From contig JAWWNJ010000229.1 of NCBI GenBank assembly GCA_037176885.1, positions 124,001 through 188,000 of the forward strand: 64,000 nt of DNA, read 5' to 3'. Positions 54,391 to 64,000 of this stretch are shown piece after piece (the first letter of the stretch is position 1; the number at the start of each line of letters is the position of its first letter). Both the position numbers and the translations under genes were made by a program. Source of the DNA: Favolaschia claudopus (lineage: Eukaryota > Basidiomycota > Agaricomycetes > Agaricales > Mycenaceae). The notes under the pieces are model-generated. The model made no database searches and was not told the origin of the DNA. It saw nothing but the letters and a program-made list of their open reading frames with translations.

Positions 54391-55854
54391 GCTACTTGTG
54401 CTTTTCTTGATGAGCCTCGCTCACTTTCCACGTACTTTGTGTGTAATTATTGTGCGGCCGAACTATTGCGGCTACCTATGGCCGTGCCGAAGCTCGGGAC
54501 CCTGCAGGTTCCGCAAATCGGCAGAGCCTGCGGCATTGTACGGAACTACGGCATTGAGCGGCACATATAGAGGCAAGTTGAATTTTGCTGCATTGCTCGA
54601 CTAATTGCATAGACCCTTGATCGGAACAAGCCCTCACCCATACTTAACTCGTATTCCTGTACTTGACTTGAATCTGCAGCTCAACTGAATCTCAACGAGC
54701 AGAGCACATAATGTATTTAAATAACTTGGTATGTACTTGGAGTTTACTTCGTTTACTTTGCAAGTCTGTTGATTCCCAACGTACTAAGTTGGTTGACTCA
54801 TCTTACTTGATCGAACTGAATTTATATCTTTCAGGCCTATGGTACTGGTGCTCGGGCGGCCCTGACTAAACCGCATGGACAGCTCCAGTTTTGGGAGGAT
54901 ATATGATCACGATCCCGTACTTTCGGCCTGTCTGGCCTTCAATCGCATCCTACTCAACTGCGGTGGCTTTCAGCCCCTCAATAACACGCTTTCAAGTTCG
55001 AACCGTTTTTCAACCACACATTTGGACGCCTCATGCGCCCGAAATTTGGATATCGTATGCAATCCGGACGAGAGACGAATTCTCCCCTCGTTAGATTACC
55101 AAAATTGAACCGATCCCTTCGCTCGCACTGTGATAGCGATATATTGGTCAATAGATGTTTGAAATTTGGCAGGTAGGCGAACATCTCTTAGCCGTGGAGT
55201 ACAATTTAGAAATACATATTGAACAAGGACAATTGAAACAAAAGTAGCCCGATGATGGGCTTCTCGAGGAGTGGTTGCTGCAATTCTCGCTACAGATGGT
55301 TGGTCATTTGTGGATCGATTACAACGTCGCAACAGAGTATTGTTCGCGATGTACTTCAGTAAATTGCGCGGGGCTGTAATTTGTCCTCTTCGATTCACCG
55401 CAGTTGGAATCTGAACGGTCGGTTATTGAATTCATATTGCCTTAGTGTTCATGTGATACTTGATTGCTCGTACGGTGAAAGTTCCATTTGGTTGAACATA
55501 CTTTCTCCGTGTTGTTCAGGTTTTTCGGAAATCACTGGACTGCACGGCGGTGAAACAGTTGCGCTGAGATCAGTACAAGCAGAACTACGCTATATCTCGT
55601 ACTTACCGCCAACTTTAACGCTGTGATTACGGATAACCTCCTCGCAGTCCTATTGTTCGGTCCAAAATTTTACCGCTCGAATCCGGCCGCCGATGGGACG
55701 TTAATGAGTTTGGGCGCATTGATTCTCAGTCTCTCTGGGTAGGAGAGTCTATTTCGGGCAGAATTGACGAAAATCACTACAGCTCCCCGAGGCATAAAAT
55801 AGCAGCAGATTACCTCCTGTATCATTATTTAGCAGATCCTAGGGATTTGGAAGG

Positions 55855-56065
55855 AAAAGTACTCCTAAGTAACTTTTGTTGATTTCTCCTGCCAAGTACG
55901 ATCAGCTAAAGTTACTTATGCCATCAGCAAAAGTAACTTATGCCATCAGCAAAAGTAACTTTAGCTGACGCCATCTGATCGCCAGCCAAAAGTAAAGTAA
56001 AAGTAAAGTAAAGTAAATTTTGGCAGGAAAAGTACATTTTGATAAGTTACTTTGGTAACCGTCGA
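55855..56065. repeat. Miniature inverted-repeat unit with an internal 22-bp tandem repeat
   Basis: Outer arms (AAGTAACTTTTGTTGATTTC..TCCTGCCAA and its inverse near 56018-56055) enclose two to three copies of ACTTATGCCATCAGCAAAAG plus TA at 55913-55962, then AAAGTAAAGTAA runs. The tandem units abut without spacers. Confidence 0.6.
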
Positions 56066-56598
56066 CTCGCGGGTAATTTTTTGTTGCCTCCGTGCTACCA
56101 CTCATATTAAATTATAATTCCCCCCCGTGTCGTTGCTTGAAATATTTGGTTCCTGTAAGGTGTGTGCTCTCGTTTTCCTTTATTACCACTCGCGGTATAA
56201 CACACCCGTGGGACAGTGCATGAGAAGGACTCGGCGGCTTCGACTTCTAGTCTCGGAAACCCAGACGTCTCTTCGCAATCCGTGTGGTAGAAAACAGGGA
56301 CCGGAAGTGTTTCCATATATGGGTAAGTAATACAAGGCATTTGGTGACAGCTGATTGATTTCGGAGCTGTGTGGGAAAATTAAAAGGCTTGCCTATTCCG
56401 GGCTGGTCCCCACAAATCCATGTACACACGCTCACCAATCTCACTCTCGACCACATGGACACCATCGAACGGGCGCCTGGTCTGCTTACCCGCAAGACAG
56501 TCTTCACATAAGCCATCAACATCCTCTCCGAGAATGCTGAGGCCGTTGACAAGTCCGCCCGTAAGTAATTTCTCCAAGCCCGTTTTCCCCAGGGACCC

Positions 56599-56796
56599 CA
56601 CATGACCGAGTCGTCGATGCCAGGTGCGTTTATTGACAGGAACATCCCTCGAGGCCGCTGTCATCACCGCTGACTCCACCTCAAAATCGACCTGCACATG
56701 ACCGAGTCGTCGATGCCAGGTGCGTTTATCGACAGGAACATCCCTCGAGGTCGCTGTCATCACCGCTGCTAGCGTCTCCACCTCAAAATCGACCTG
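56599..56796 (-). repeat. In-frame tandem duplication in Copia preintegrase domain
   Basis: Unit 1 at 56599-56694 (96 bp) and unit 2 at 56695-56796 (102 bp) each encode QVDFEVE, SRDVPV(D/N)KRTWHRRLGHV. They differ by a 6-bp indel and a few substitutions. Confidence 0.9.
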
Positions 56797-58107
56797 ATAC
56801 ATCCCGTCGATGAGGCGCGCCTCCAAAAACGGCAGGTTATCAGCAGATTTAAAAATCGCTTTCTTGCTCCACGGAGTAACCCTTGGCGTCGAGTCGTGAG
56901 ACAGAAATGAGGTTGGTTGTGGGATCAGGGGTATGAATGGCGTCGAGGGAAATGGTAAGCCGTTGACCATTGTGAATGACGGTCTTGGTGACAACTCCAG
57001 TAGCTAGGATACGGAAACGAGATCCCTCTGCCGCGGTACCGGTGCGGGACTCGACCGGATTGTAGTCGACAAAATCCCCTCGTTCGCGAAAGCAATGCTC
57101 AGTCGCACCCGAATCCAGGACTGCGATGCACTTGCGAACGGACGCAGTGTTGGCCATATTGACGTTCACGTCGTCATCCAAAGCTTCCGCACGACATACC
57201 TCCGTATACCACTCTACGGGGTCGAAGTCAGGGCGAGGTTCGCAAAAATACGAGGAGGGTAAGTGGGTCTCGGTTTTGCGCAAACCGTCAATCACAATAT
57301 GCTGATCTTCTCCCACATTATAGATGCAGAAACGCCCCTTTCCTCTTTCCTCGTTATCCTCCTCCGCCAACTCGTCACCGGGGTAAGGCTGCCCTGCCCA
57401 AAGCGTCGCCTCCATGTCTCTCTCGTATTGATTTCCGCCAAAAGGTGATCCTTCGTCCTCCTCATCACTCTCATCCTCGCTCCCATCCCCGCTCTCCTCA
57501 CTTTCACTGTCGCTTACACCCTGAAGGTCCGGCAGGCTCTTTTCTTCGTCAGAAAGTTCAGACATCATGTCAAACGATGAATCTTGTGACACCACCTCGA
57601 AAGACGTGTCTGAAATTGCGCACGATGCGTGGGCATTTACTGAGTCAGCGGGAGCAATTGCGGTAGGCACGTCTATTTCCTCAGTCGCATCCACCGCCTC
57701 ATTCCAGGCCATCAGAGACTCGGGCGAAGCAAGCACTTCCTCGCCGCCAAACGTGATCGCTTGAACCCCTTCGTCGTCGTAGACATTTACGACGGCAGCC
57801 GGAGCAGTCCAAGCGGTGAATGCGTATGTAGTCGCGGCATCAGCTGTAACTGCGTTGGCGGTGGTAGCGGTTCGCTTGCCCTTCCACCATGCCGGCCACT
57901 GACCCTCCTTGCCTCCCCCTGGCCAGAAGCAGTCGGCGATAGTGTTCCGGGGGCTCCGCACCGTGAGTTTGTGCACACAAGCGCACGTCGCGCGGATTCA
58001 CGGCGTTCGCTACGAATGTTTGAGCCTGGCCATTTGAGGGTGTGGTACGCGAGGTGAGCCGTCCCGCATGCATGGTTACGAAGATGATGACTTCAGCAGA
58101 CGTCGTA

Positions 58108-58569
58108 TGGTGCGCTCGGCCTAAACACCACCAAATAGGTCCCATCATTGATGGGATCATTGATGTCTCAAATCGACCGAAGGAAAAAATTTAAATTTAA
58201 ATTGTTTTTTTTGCTGCACAATTGGGGCCAGGCAGAGTTAAAACATACCAGGAAACCTCAATTGGTGTAGCAGCGAGGTCACAGAGGTCTCTGAGAGCAT
58301 ATAAAATGAGGGAGTAGATCAGTGGTGACCTAAATTAGGCATGTTCCGTAAGCTCACATGACTGATTGATTGATTGCATCACTGATGTCTCAAATCGGCC
58401 CCGCGGAAAAAGTATTTATTGTGAGTTTTGAGCGGATGAAGAATCCCTCTTGAGGGATTGTACTACTATCTAATCGGAGTGTTTTGGCCAGAGGATCAGT
58501 CGTGGGAAGGTTTTGATCAGGTGAAATAAATTTCGTTCTTGTTTGGTGGTGTTTAGGCCGAGCGCACCA
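58108..58569. mobile_element. 462-bp TA-flanked TIR element in Copia gag
   Basis: TA at 58106-58107 and 58570-58571. Inverted ends TGGTGCGCTCGGCCTAAACA, then CCACCAAA, with no mismatch seen. The word TGATGTCTCAAATCG occurs twice inside and once at 27.3 kb. Confidence 0.9.
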
Positions 58570-59166
58570 TAAATGTGTGAAGGACAGGTACGACCGAGTC
58601 CCACTCCTCGCCCAACAGCGAGATGAATATAGTGCGGAATTGGGCATCGTCAACCTTCGCTCCCATGTCGTTCGCCTTCTGCCATAAAGTGCGCAAGCGG
58701 GCGATGTGTTCGGACATGGGGGTACCGGGGACAAGGTGAGCATTATTAATATGAAGGTCGCGCAGGGAAGTAACCAAGCCCATTTCGGTGACACGATTAT
58801 AGGATTTTGTCGAGCGATGTCAACGCCTCTGCTGCTGTCCCGTCTGTCTTAAGTCCAAGGCCGACAGGTTTTTTAACATTGAGGACGATGATCGACTGGG
58901 CTATACCATCTCGGTACGCCCACTCGTCGGGGGTAGGGAATGCAGAATATATGGGAGTAGAATCGGGGGGAAGAGCAGTAGTTTGGGGAGTCGTTCCGAG
59001 GACCATAGAGGGTTTTTTGCAGCCATCAAAGCCTCAACGGCATCGTCACTGGCACCCCTTCAAAATTCACTGGAATATAAAAAGCACTACTGTTATGGCT
59101 GAGCGCCCATTTTTCAGCGCGGGAATTGTGGCTTCAGTGTTCACAGCCCGCTGTTTCAAGCTTTGA

Positions 59167-59680
59167 CAAGGGGGCACCGGCATTCTAAAAAAATATATAG
59201 GGCCATTTTTTTCTTTTCCGACCTCTGGGTTGGACTAACTAACTGACGTAAGCACTATATACGGCAATATGTTCCCACGGTTAAGTCGCCGGAGTGTTAA
59301 CCTGAAGTTCATCCCGCAAATAAATTCATTTGGAGGTTCAGTTACTGTTCTAATGGCTTGAGAACAGTAGCCACAGCAGATTGGATGCTTTCCAACCATC
59401 TTGAGAAGGCACAACATAGCAACATTAGGTTGACAGCTGGGCCAAACAAAGCCACATTGACAGTCAATTGACAGTGACTAAGTACAGCGGAGCGACACTA
59501 CAACCCCTAGAATTTAGTAGAAAGCCACATGTAGACCTAGCACCAGTGCTTCCCACTCAAACAGACTACCAGAAGCTCATTCCCGCTCAAGTTTTGGGGG
59601 TGTCAATTTTTTTTTCCGGCCTGGCGGCGGGACTAACTAACTAGCCCTTAGTCACCGGTTAGATTGCCGGTGCCCCCTTG
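59167..59680. mobile_element. 514-bp hAT-like miniature element, 8-bp target duplication
   Basis: AGCTTTGA at 59159-59166 and 59681-59688. Inverted ends CAAGGGGGCACCGGCA. The 8-bp duplication and CAAGG-type ends fit hAT elements. GGACTAACTAACT occurs near both ends. No transposase. Confidence 0.82.
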
Positions 59681-59923
59681 AGCTTTGACGGTTTTTTCTT
59701 CGCATTCGACATCACCCTCTGATGTGGGATCAAGATCTGGACTTGCACAAGAGATCCGCCAGTGCAGTGCTAGTGCGTACTATCGTTGTGTGTGTGTTAT
59801 GGGAAGTCACCCAGTACTAATTATCGGAAGTCGGGAAGTCAGAGGATTTAATTACGATTACATTAATATTACGGTATGGACCTCATATTTAAATTTGGCA
59901 GTTGCGTGATCAGATCCATCGAG

Positions 59924-60775
59924 TGGGAACGGGCATCGCCTATGATCGCCGCGGCAGCTTTGGCTTTGTTTGGTTGGCTGGAGCGCTTGGTTCCTATTTT
60001 GTAAAGCCTAAGGCTTTTTACCTGGCCACATTTGGTCCTGGTATGAAACATAAACTCATAGTAAATTTGGCAAGAGAATAGTGCTATCAGAGCGGATTTT
60101 TGAATTTTGTCTTGTATACGGAGGAGGGGCTTGATTATTGAAATTGTTCACTGTCCTGAGAGAATAAGGCTGAAAAAACAAAATTCGCTCTGATAGCGCT
60201 ATGGAGAGGCTAAAATCAAAGAGACTCGCCTGCGAGTTCCAGTCGATTCACTCAAAATTGCAAAAGCCTTAGGGTTTTTACTGGAAATGGTGAATTTGGG
60301 TCATAAAATACCGGAAATTCCGAGGATTCGGGATCTCATACCGTCATTTGTTTTTAATGAACATTATGTATGTTTTGCGGCAGAAATTTGGGGTATAGGA
60401 CGTGCAGAACGCGTCAAAACGCGCGTGAAGGTTGAAATGTGACAGAATGTAACACTTGTCACAGTTCAAAGTTGCACACTTGTTCAGCCTAGTTTCCGGC
60501 GAAAACAGCAGATAATCACCGGTTAAAACGTTTCTTATGCTGAAATATATTACAAGAAGTTCAAAAGCGACCCCCAAATATTTTTTCAGCTGGTATGACT
60601 TCGCATGAATTCGATATTTCGGCCAAATATCTGCCAGAAACTGAAACAGGTAGGGAATGATGTCGATTTGAATGGGAGGAAAGCCAGAAACGGGAGGAAC
60701 AGGTGAGATAAACATTTCATTGGGAACAAACAAGAACAAAGCTGCCGCGGCGATCATAGGCGATGCCCGTTCCCA
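59924..60775. mobile_element. 852-bp TIR element with 7-bp target duplication in Gypsy integrase
   Basis: CATCGAG at 59917-59923 and 60776-60782. Inverted ends of about 39 bp, TGGGAACGGGCATCGCCTAT onward, with no mismatch seen over the first 39 positions. A second internal inverted pair (GTGCTATCAGAGCG / CGCTCTGATAGCGC) lies near 60085 and 60190. No transposase frame. Confidence 0.87.
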
Positions 60776-61394
60776 CATCGAGACGACTTCGAATGGCTGC
60801 GAGGGAATAGGGATTGGTTGAAGAAGGCCAAACGGTGCGTGATGTTTCGGTTTGGACTTCTGGCAGACATCGCAGGTGCAAGTGTACTGCTTCACAGTAC
60901 GTGACATTCGCGGCCAGTAGTAGATCGATGCGACACGATTGTAGGTTCGATGGTATCCTGCATGCGCACCCTCGGTGAGTCCGTCATGAATTTCCGCGAC
61001 AATCTTGCCCCTCGAACTTTCCGGAACACAGAGACGATTGTTTCCGTTCCAGTCTTCAAAATAGAGCAGGCCATCATCGGCGAGTTGATATTGCGGAAAC
61101 GATGGATTGTTCCAATTGACCTCTTTCTTCCAGGCGTTCAAGACATTTGAAAAATGTGGGTCTTCCTTGTAACCTTTGATCCATTCCTCCTTTTCCGCTG
61201 CCGGAAGGCTGACCAGAATATTGAAGGTGCGTGCTGAAACTCCGACATCTTTCCCAGTCAACTCATGCGCTTCGGATCCATCCAGATTCGCTTCAAAGAT
61301 CTCGAGATCTTCAGGATCTTCCAATTGTTTGGTTCCTTTGTCTGCAACCGACAGAAGTCGTTCCTCAAAGCGTGGACCAAGTTCGTCGAACATA

Positions 61395-61561
61395 CTGTAT
61401 CGATATGTATGGTAGCAACATAACGCATAACGCAGCGCCATTTTTGCTTACAAATCGTCCCATATAAATTTTGCACTGCTTTTGCACAGCAAATTACGAT
61501 AAAAGGCTAGCAACGGCGCGTAACGCACCTCAGAGCGTTGCCTCCATACAGATCGGTACAG
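61395..61561. repeat. 167-bp TA-flanked miniature element in Gypsy pol (copy of 30581-30744)
   Basis: TA at 61393-61394 and 61562-61563; ends CTGTATCGATATGTATGG and complement. Removing it with one TA restores the pol frame. Confidence 0.9.
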
Positions 61562-64000
61562 TATTGCGAAGTGGATCACATGCTGACAGGGTTAACAGCG
61601 GAGTCTCATCTGATTCTGGACCGATTTGCACAGGAACACGGCGCCGAAGACGTGAGATTGGGTCGACATTGGAGTGAACGCGACCAGCGCGATGGATAAT
61701 TTGCAAATCCGGGTACGCAGCAAATATTGTACCCCATGTGAGAAGACGCCGATTGACATTTTGGAAGGTTCGGCTCCAGGTAAGTGCGGCATGGTCCGTA
61801 ATTGCCGCAATTTTCTCGCCTTCAAGGTATACCTGAAATTTGATCAGGGCTTCCTTGAGAGCAAGAGCCTCGCGTTCAGTTGGCGAATAGTTCCGTTCCG
61901 GGGATTTCAACACTCGTGACCAGTATGCGATCACACGTTCAACGTGTACTGTCGTGTCCTCAAAATCCGCAGCCCAAGAGCCGACAGGAGGTATGTCCTC
62001 GAATCCTTTAATTGCAGTGACGAGTTGAGGGATGCCTTCTCCAGCTTTGAGCTTTCTCCAGCCGTTCGTAAGCCTTCGTTCCGCGCAAGTCACGGATTTT
62101 GATCGGTTGGACTTGCTGCAGAATTCCAGCGACACCATAATCGCACGCATCGGAATAAACCCGGTAAGGAAGGCCAGGAATTGCGTATCCACGAACAGGT
62201 GCGCTCGTTAATACAGTCTTGCACAATTCGAAGGCTTCTTGATGTAATTTGGTCCAATTCCAAGGAACACCTTTCTTCAATAAACCGAACAACGGCAGCG
62301 CAAGCCACGCGTGAAACGGCACGTATGAAGAGAAGTAAACCATCATTCCTAGGAATGTTTGAAGTTCCGACGCGTTCTTGGGTTCATCGAGTTCCAGAAT
62401 TGCGTCAACCTTTTCCTTGTGAGTCGAAAGTCCGAGACGAGACACTTTCTGACCGAGGAGCATCAAGGATTGATAACCAATATGGCATTTTGGTGGTGAC
62501 AAAGTCAAATTCGCAGAGGCAATAGCTCCAAAAACGGCATCGAGATGTTGAACATGGTCTTCAAAGGTGCGTGAATAAATCACGATGTCATCGATATAAA
62601 CCAGTGCGAAGAGCCAGAGGAATGGAGCGAGTACGGTGTTCATTACGCGTTGGAAAACGCTAGGTCCGTTGCGGTAACCGAAAGGCATTCGCGCAAACTG
62701 CCAAAGTCCACGGTGAGTTCGGAATGCCAATTTTTCCGCCGAATGGGGATGCATTGTGAGCTGAGTGAATCCAGCGAGAGCGTCGAGCGTAGTCAGCCAT
62801 TGCGAGCCTTCCAATGCTTGAAGAACGTCATCCTGTCGCGGCAGCGGGAACTCATCGGGTACAACCATCTCATTCAACTTCCGCAAGTCAATGACCTATC
62901 ATCCTGTGAGCGCACGCGCGCGCATTTCACCTCGAAAGCGTGGCCATTCTCATCGAGAAGTGAAGGTGAAGTTGAATTCACGACTTGAAGCCGTCGGCTG
63001 GAATCCCCGAATTGAAGGTAAGTTGAACCTTCCTCGCGGATAATGGAGATCGAGTACTGATCAGCAAAGTCGTTGCCGAGGATGAAAGGGGTTGTCATTC
63101 CATCCACCACATAGGCTTCAACACCGAATTTGACTGGACCTTCCGGCGTATGGAAGAAGAGGTCGCAACTGACAAAACCAGATATTGCCGAAGTTCCGGT
63201 CACTTGTATCAATTTCACTTGATGACCCTGCTTAATACGTGGAGGATTTGACAGCGAATTCAGCGTTTTGCGCGAAATCAAGGTTATGTCGGAGCCAGAA
63301 TCAACGACGACAGGAATTGGGTTGGCGGAGAGATTTCCCACGGTTGCGTTCGCTTCAGTTGCGCTTGACCCAAGGAAAGTGCTGCCCGCAGGTCGAGCCA
63401 TATGCTTTCGCAACTCGATTAGCGGCGCAAGGGGAGATGCATCTGTCGTTTCCACAACACGATAGTTGCATGCTTCAATTTCTCGAGCCAACCTTCGGCG
63501 CGATCGACGATTCAGTGCCGGCTTCGTGAACGTTGACTTGGAAGGTGAAGGTGAGTCTTCCTCGAAGTCATTTTGATTGCTTGAAGCGTCGTCTTCAAGA
63601 TAATCGGCGCGATAAAGGGTATCGGAGGGTATATTAATCGCAGAAGGATCAGGAATGTTAGAGGGAGGAGGAATATAATCTTCATTAGGTTCGAGAATTC
63701 GGTTCGAGGAAAGAGGATGCAATTGGGTATAAGGTTCGTCTTCATCGTCTGAAACGTCTTCAACGCGCGCTGCCTGCGAGCTTTTACGCTCGTTTTCACC
63801 CTTCAGTACCGGTGTTATATCCCCCAGTTTTCAAGTCAGCGCTGACTTGAAAGGTTGAAGGGCCGGTAGACTGAAGGGTTATTTCAAAATCCTGCTCTTC
63901 AAGACCGTAGTAAAGCTCGTCGTATTCTTCCTGCGCACCGATATCATCCACCGTAGACACGAAATTCGCTCTCGCGAATTTATTGCCCAAAAACGAGTGC

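Larger units (their letters stand above)
52091..56394. other. No recognisable gene over about 4.3 kb; low-complexity and worn repeat
   Basis: Short frames only. Pyrimidine-rich tracts and repeated TACTT/TTTAC words dominate 53.2-54.8 kb. 52091-52260 may hold the missing 5' exon of the DUF6589-like gene. A one-exon fragment at 53985-54075 (GGKDSEEFMGLWEYGTKLSV) looks protein-like but is unassigned. Confidence 0.4.
56395..59010 (-). mobile_element. Copia gag-protease-preintegrase fragment, truncated before the integrase core
   Basis: Minus strand. Gag starts near 59010 (VLGTTPQTTALPPDSTPIYS); a one-base slip near 58800 joins LTSLDK to NRVTEMGLVTSL. LWQKANDMGAKVDDAQFRTI follows, and the frame is cut at 58570 by a 462-bp element; excision restores VLHTFTTSAEVIIF. 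After a Cys/His-like region comes a long acidic linker (57500-57400) and the protease motif CIAVLDSGATEHCF (about 57100). A frameshift near 56880 leads to the preintegrase domain with a 32-34-residue in-frame duplication (56599-56796), CEDCLAGKQTRRPF and VYMDLWGPA, where it ends. RT and RNase H are absent. Confidence 0.88.
59880..63990 (-). mobile_element. Ty3/Gypsy pol (protease, RT, RNase H, integrase start), multiply broken
   Basis: Minus strand from the window edge. An acidic linker (YDELYYGLEEQDFE) is followed by protease PIPVVVDSGSDITLISRKTL (about 63320-63260) and FILGNDFADQ. At about 62890 the linker joins RT directly at VIDLRKLNEMVVPDEFPLPR, so the fingers region appears deleted. RT motifs: WLTTLDALAGFTQLTM and FALVYIDDIVIYSRTF. 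RNase H: VYSDACDYGVAGILQQ, then after a frameshift ITDHAALTWSR. The 61395-61561 element splits DPLR/NMFDELGPRF. Integrase zinc finger: HAGYHRTYNRV..CDVCQKSKPKHH; the 59924-60775 element splits EVVSM/DLITQLP. Homology ends near 59880, before the catalytic core. Confidence 0.9.

Noticed and set aside
55908..55965. CRISPR-like repeat array
   Set aside because: Eukaryotic context, 22-bp units abut without spacers; it is a simple tandem repeat within an inverted-repeat element.

Overview
The window looks like a transposon-choked stretch of a filamentous basidiomycete genome, probably an agaricomycete. The genes I could model have introns of about 45-120 bp, mostly about 50 bp, with GTNNGT-type donors. 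The repeat families (Copia, Ty3/Gypsy, RNase H-bearing LINEs, Helitron, DUF6589-like and RecQ-like genes) are ones I associate with Agaricomycetes. Organism identity is inference; gene models and insertion structures were read directly from the sequence.

Only about four host genes look intact after splicing by eye. They are a 560-codon CxxC-x-H-rich acidic protein (12724-14629, minus), a divergent 14-3-3 protein with a GC-AG intron (27559-28444, minus), a 375-codon SAM-like protein (32453-33727, minus), and a soluble fumarate reductase-type flavoprotein that lacks the usual active-site segment (43393-45182, plus). A 5' fragment of a Ras-like GTPase lies at 46.4-46.5 kb. A convergent pair, a RecQ-like helicase and a DUF6589-like gene, fills 46.9-52.1 kb; each carries a transposon insertion plus a frameshift.

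Layout: 0-1.7 kb Gypsy protease/RT (minus); 2-8.5 kb a two-LTR Copia element with a different small insertion in each LTR; 8.9-10.1 kb two TIR elements; 10.2-18 kb one gene plus scattered miniature elements; 18-21.7 kb a gag-only Gypsy interrupted by a LINE; 22.3-24.7 kb an RNase H-type retroelement fragment interrupted by a 538-bp element; 25.6-26.7 kb a 1.1-kb TIR element; 27.6-33.7 kb host genes and a Helitron remnant; 34-42.9 kb LINE and Gypsy fragments with nested insertions; 43.4-52 kb genes; 56.4-64 kb a Copia fragment and a Gypsy pol fragment (both minus), each broken by TIR elements.

The most notable signal is a family of short elements, with four long copies (9578, 24168, 35712, 37387) and one 53-bp copy (40222). 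All have exact 9-bp target duplications, TAGTCT/AGACTA-like termini, and next to one end a stem-loop whose arms differ between copies yet stay complementary. A sixth left end, at 46753, lies 155 bp upstream of the helicase gene, which suggests that the helicase/DUF6589 pair could belong to a larger relative. Several other insertions leave perfect empty sites, because removing the element and one target copy restores the interrupted reading frame.
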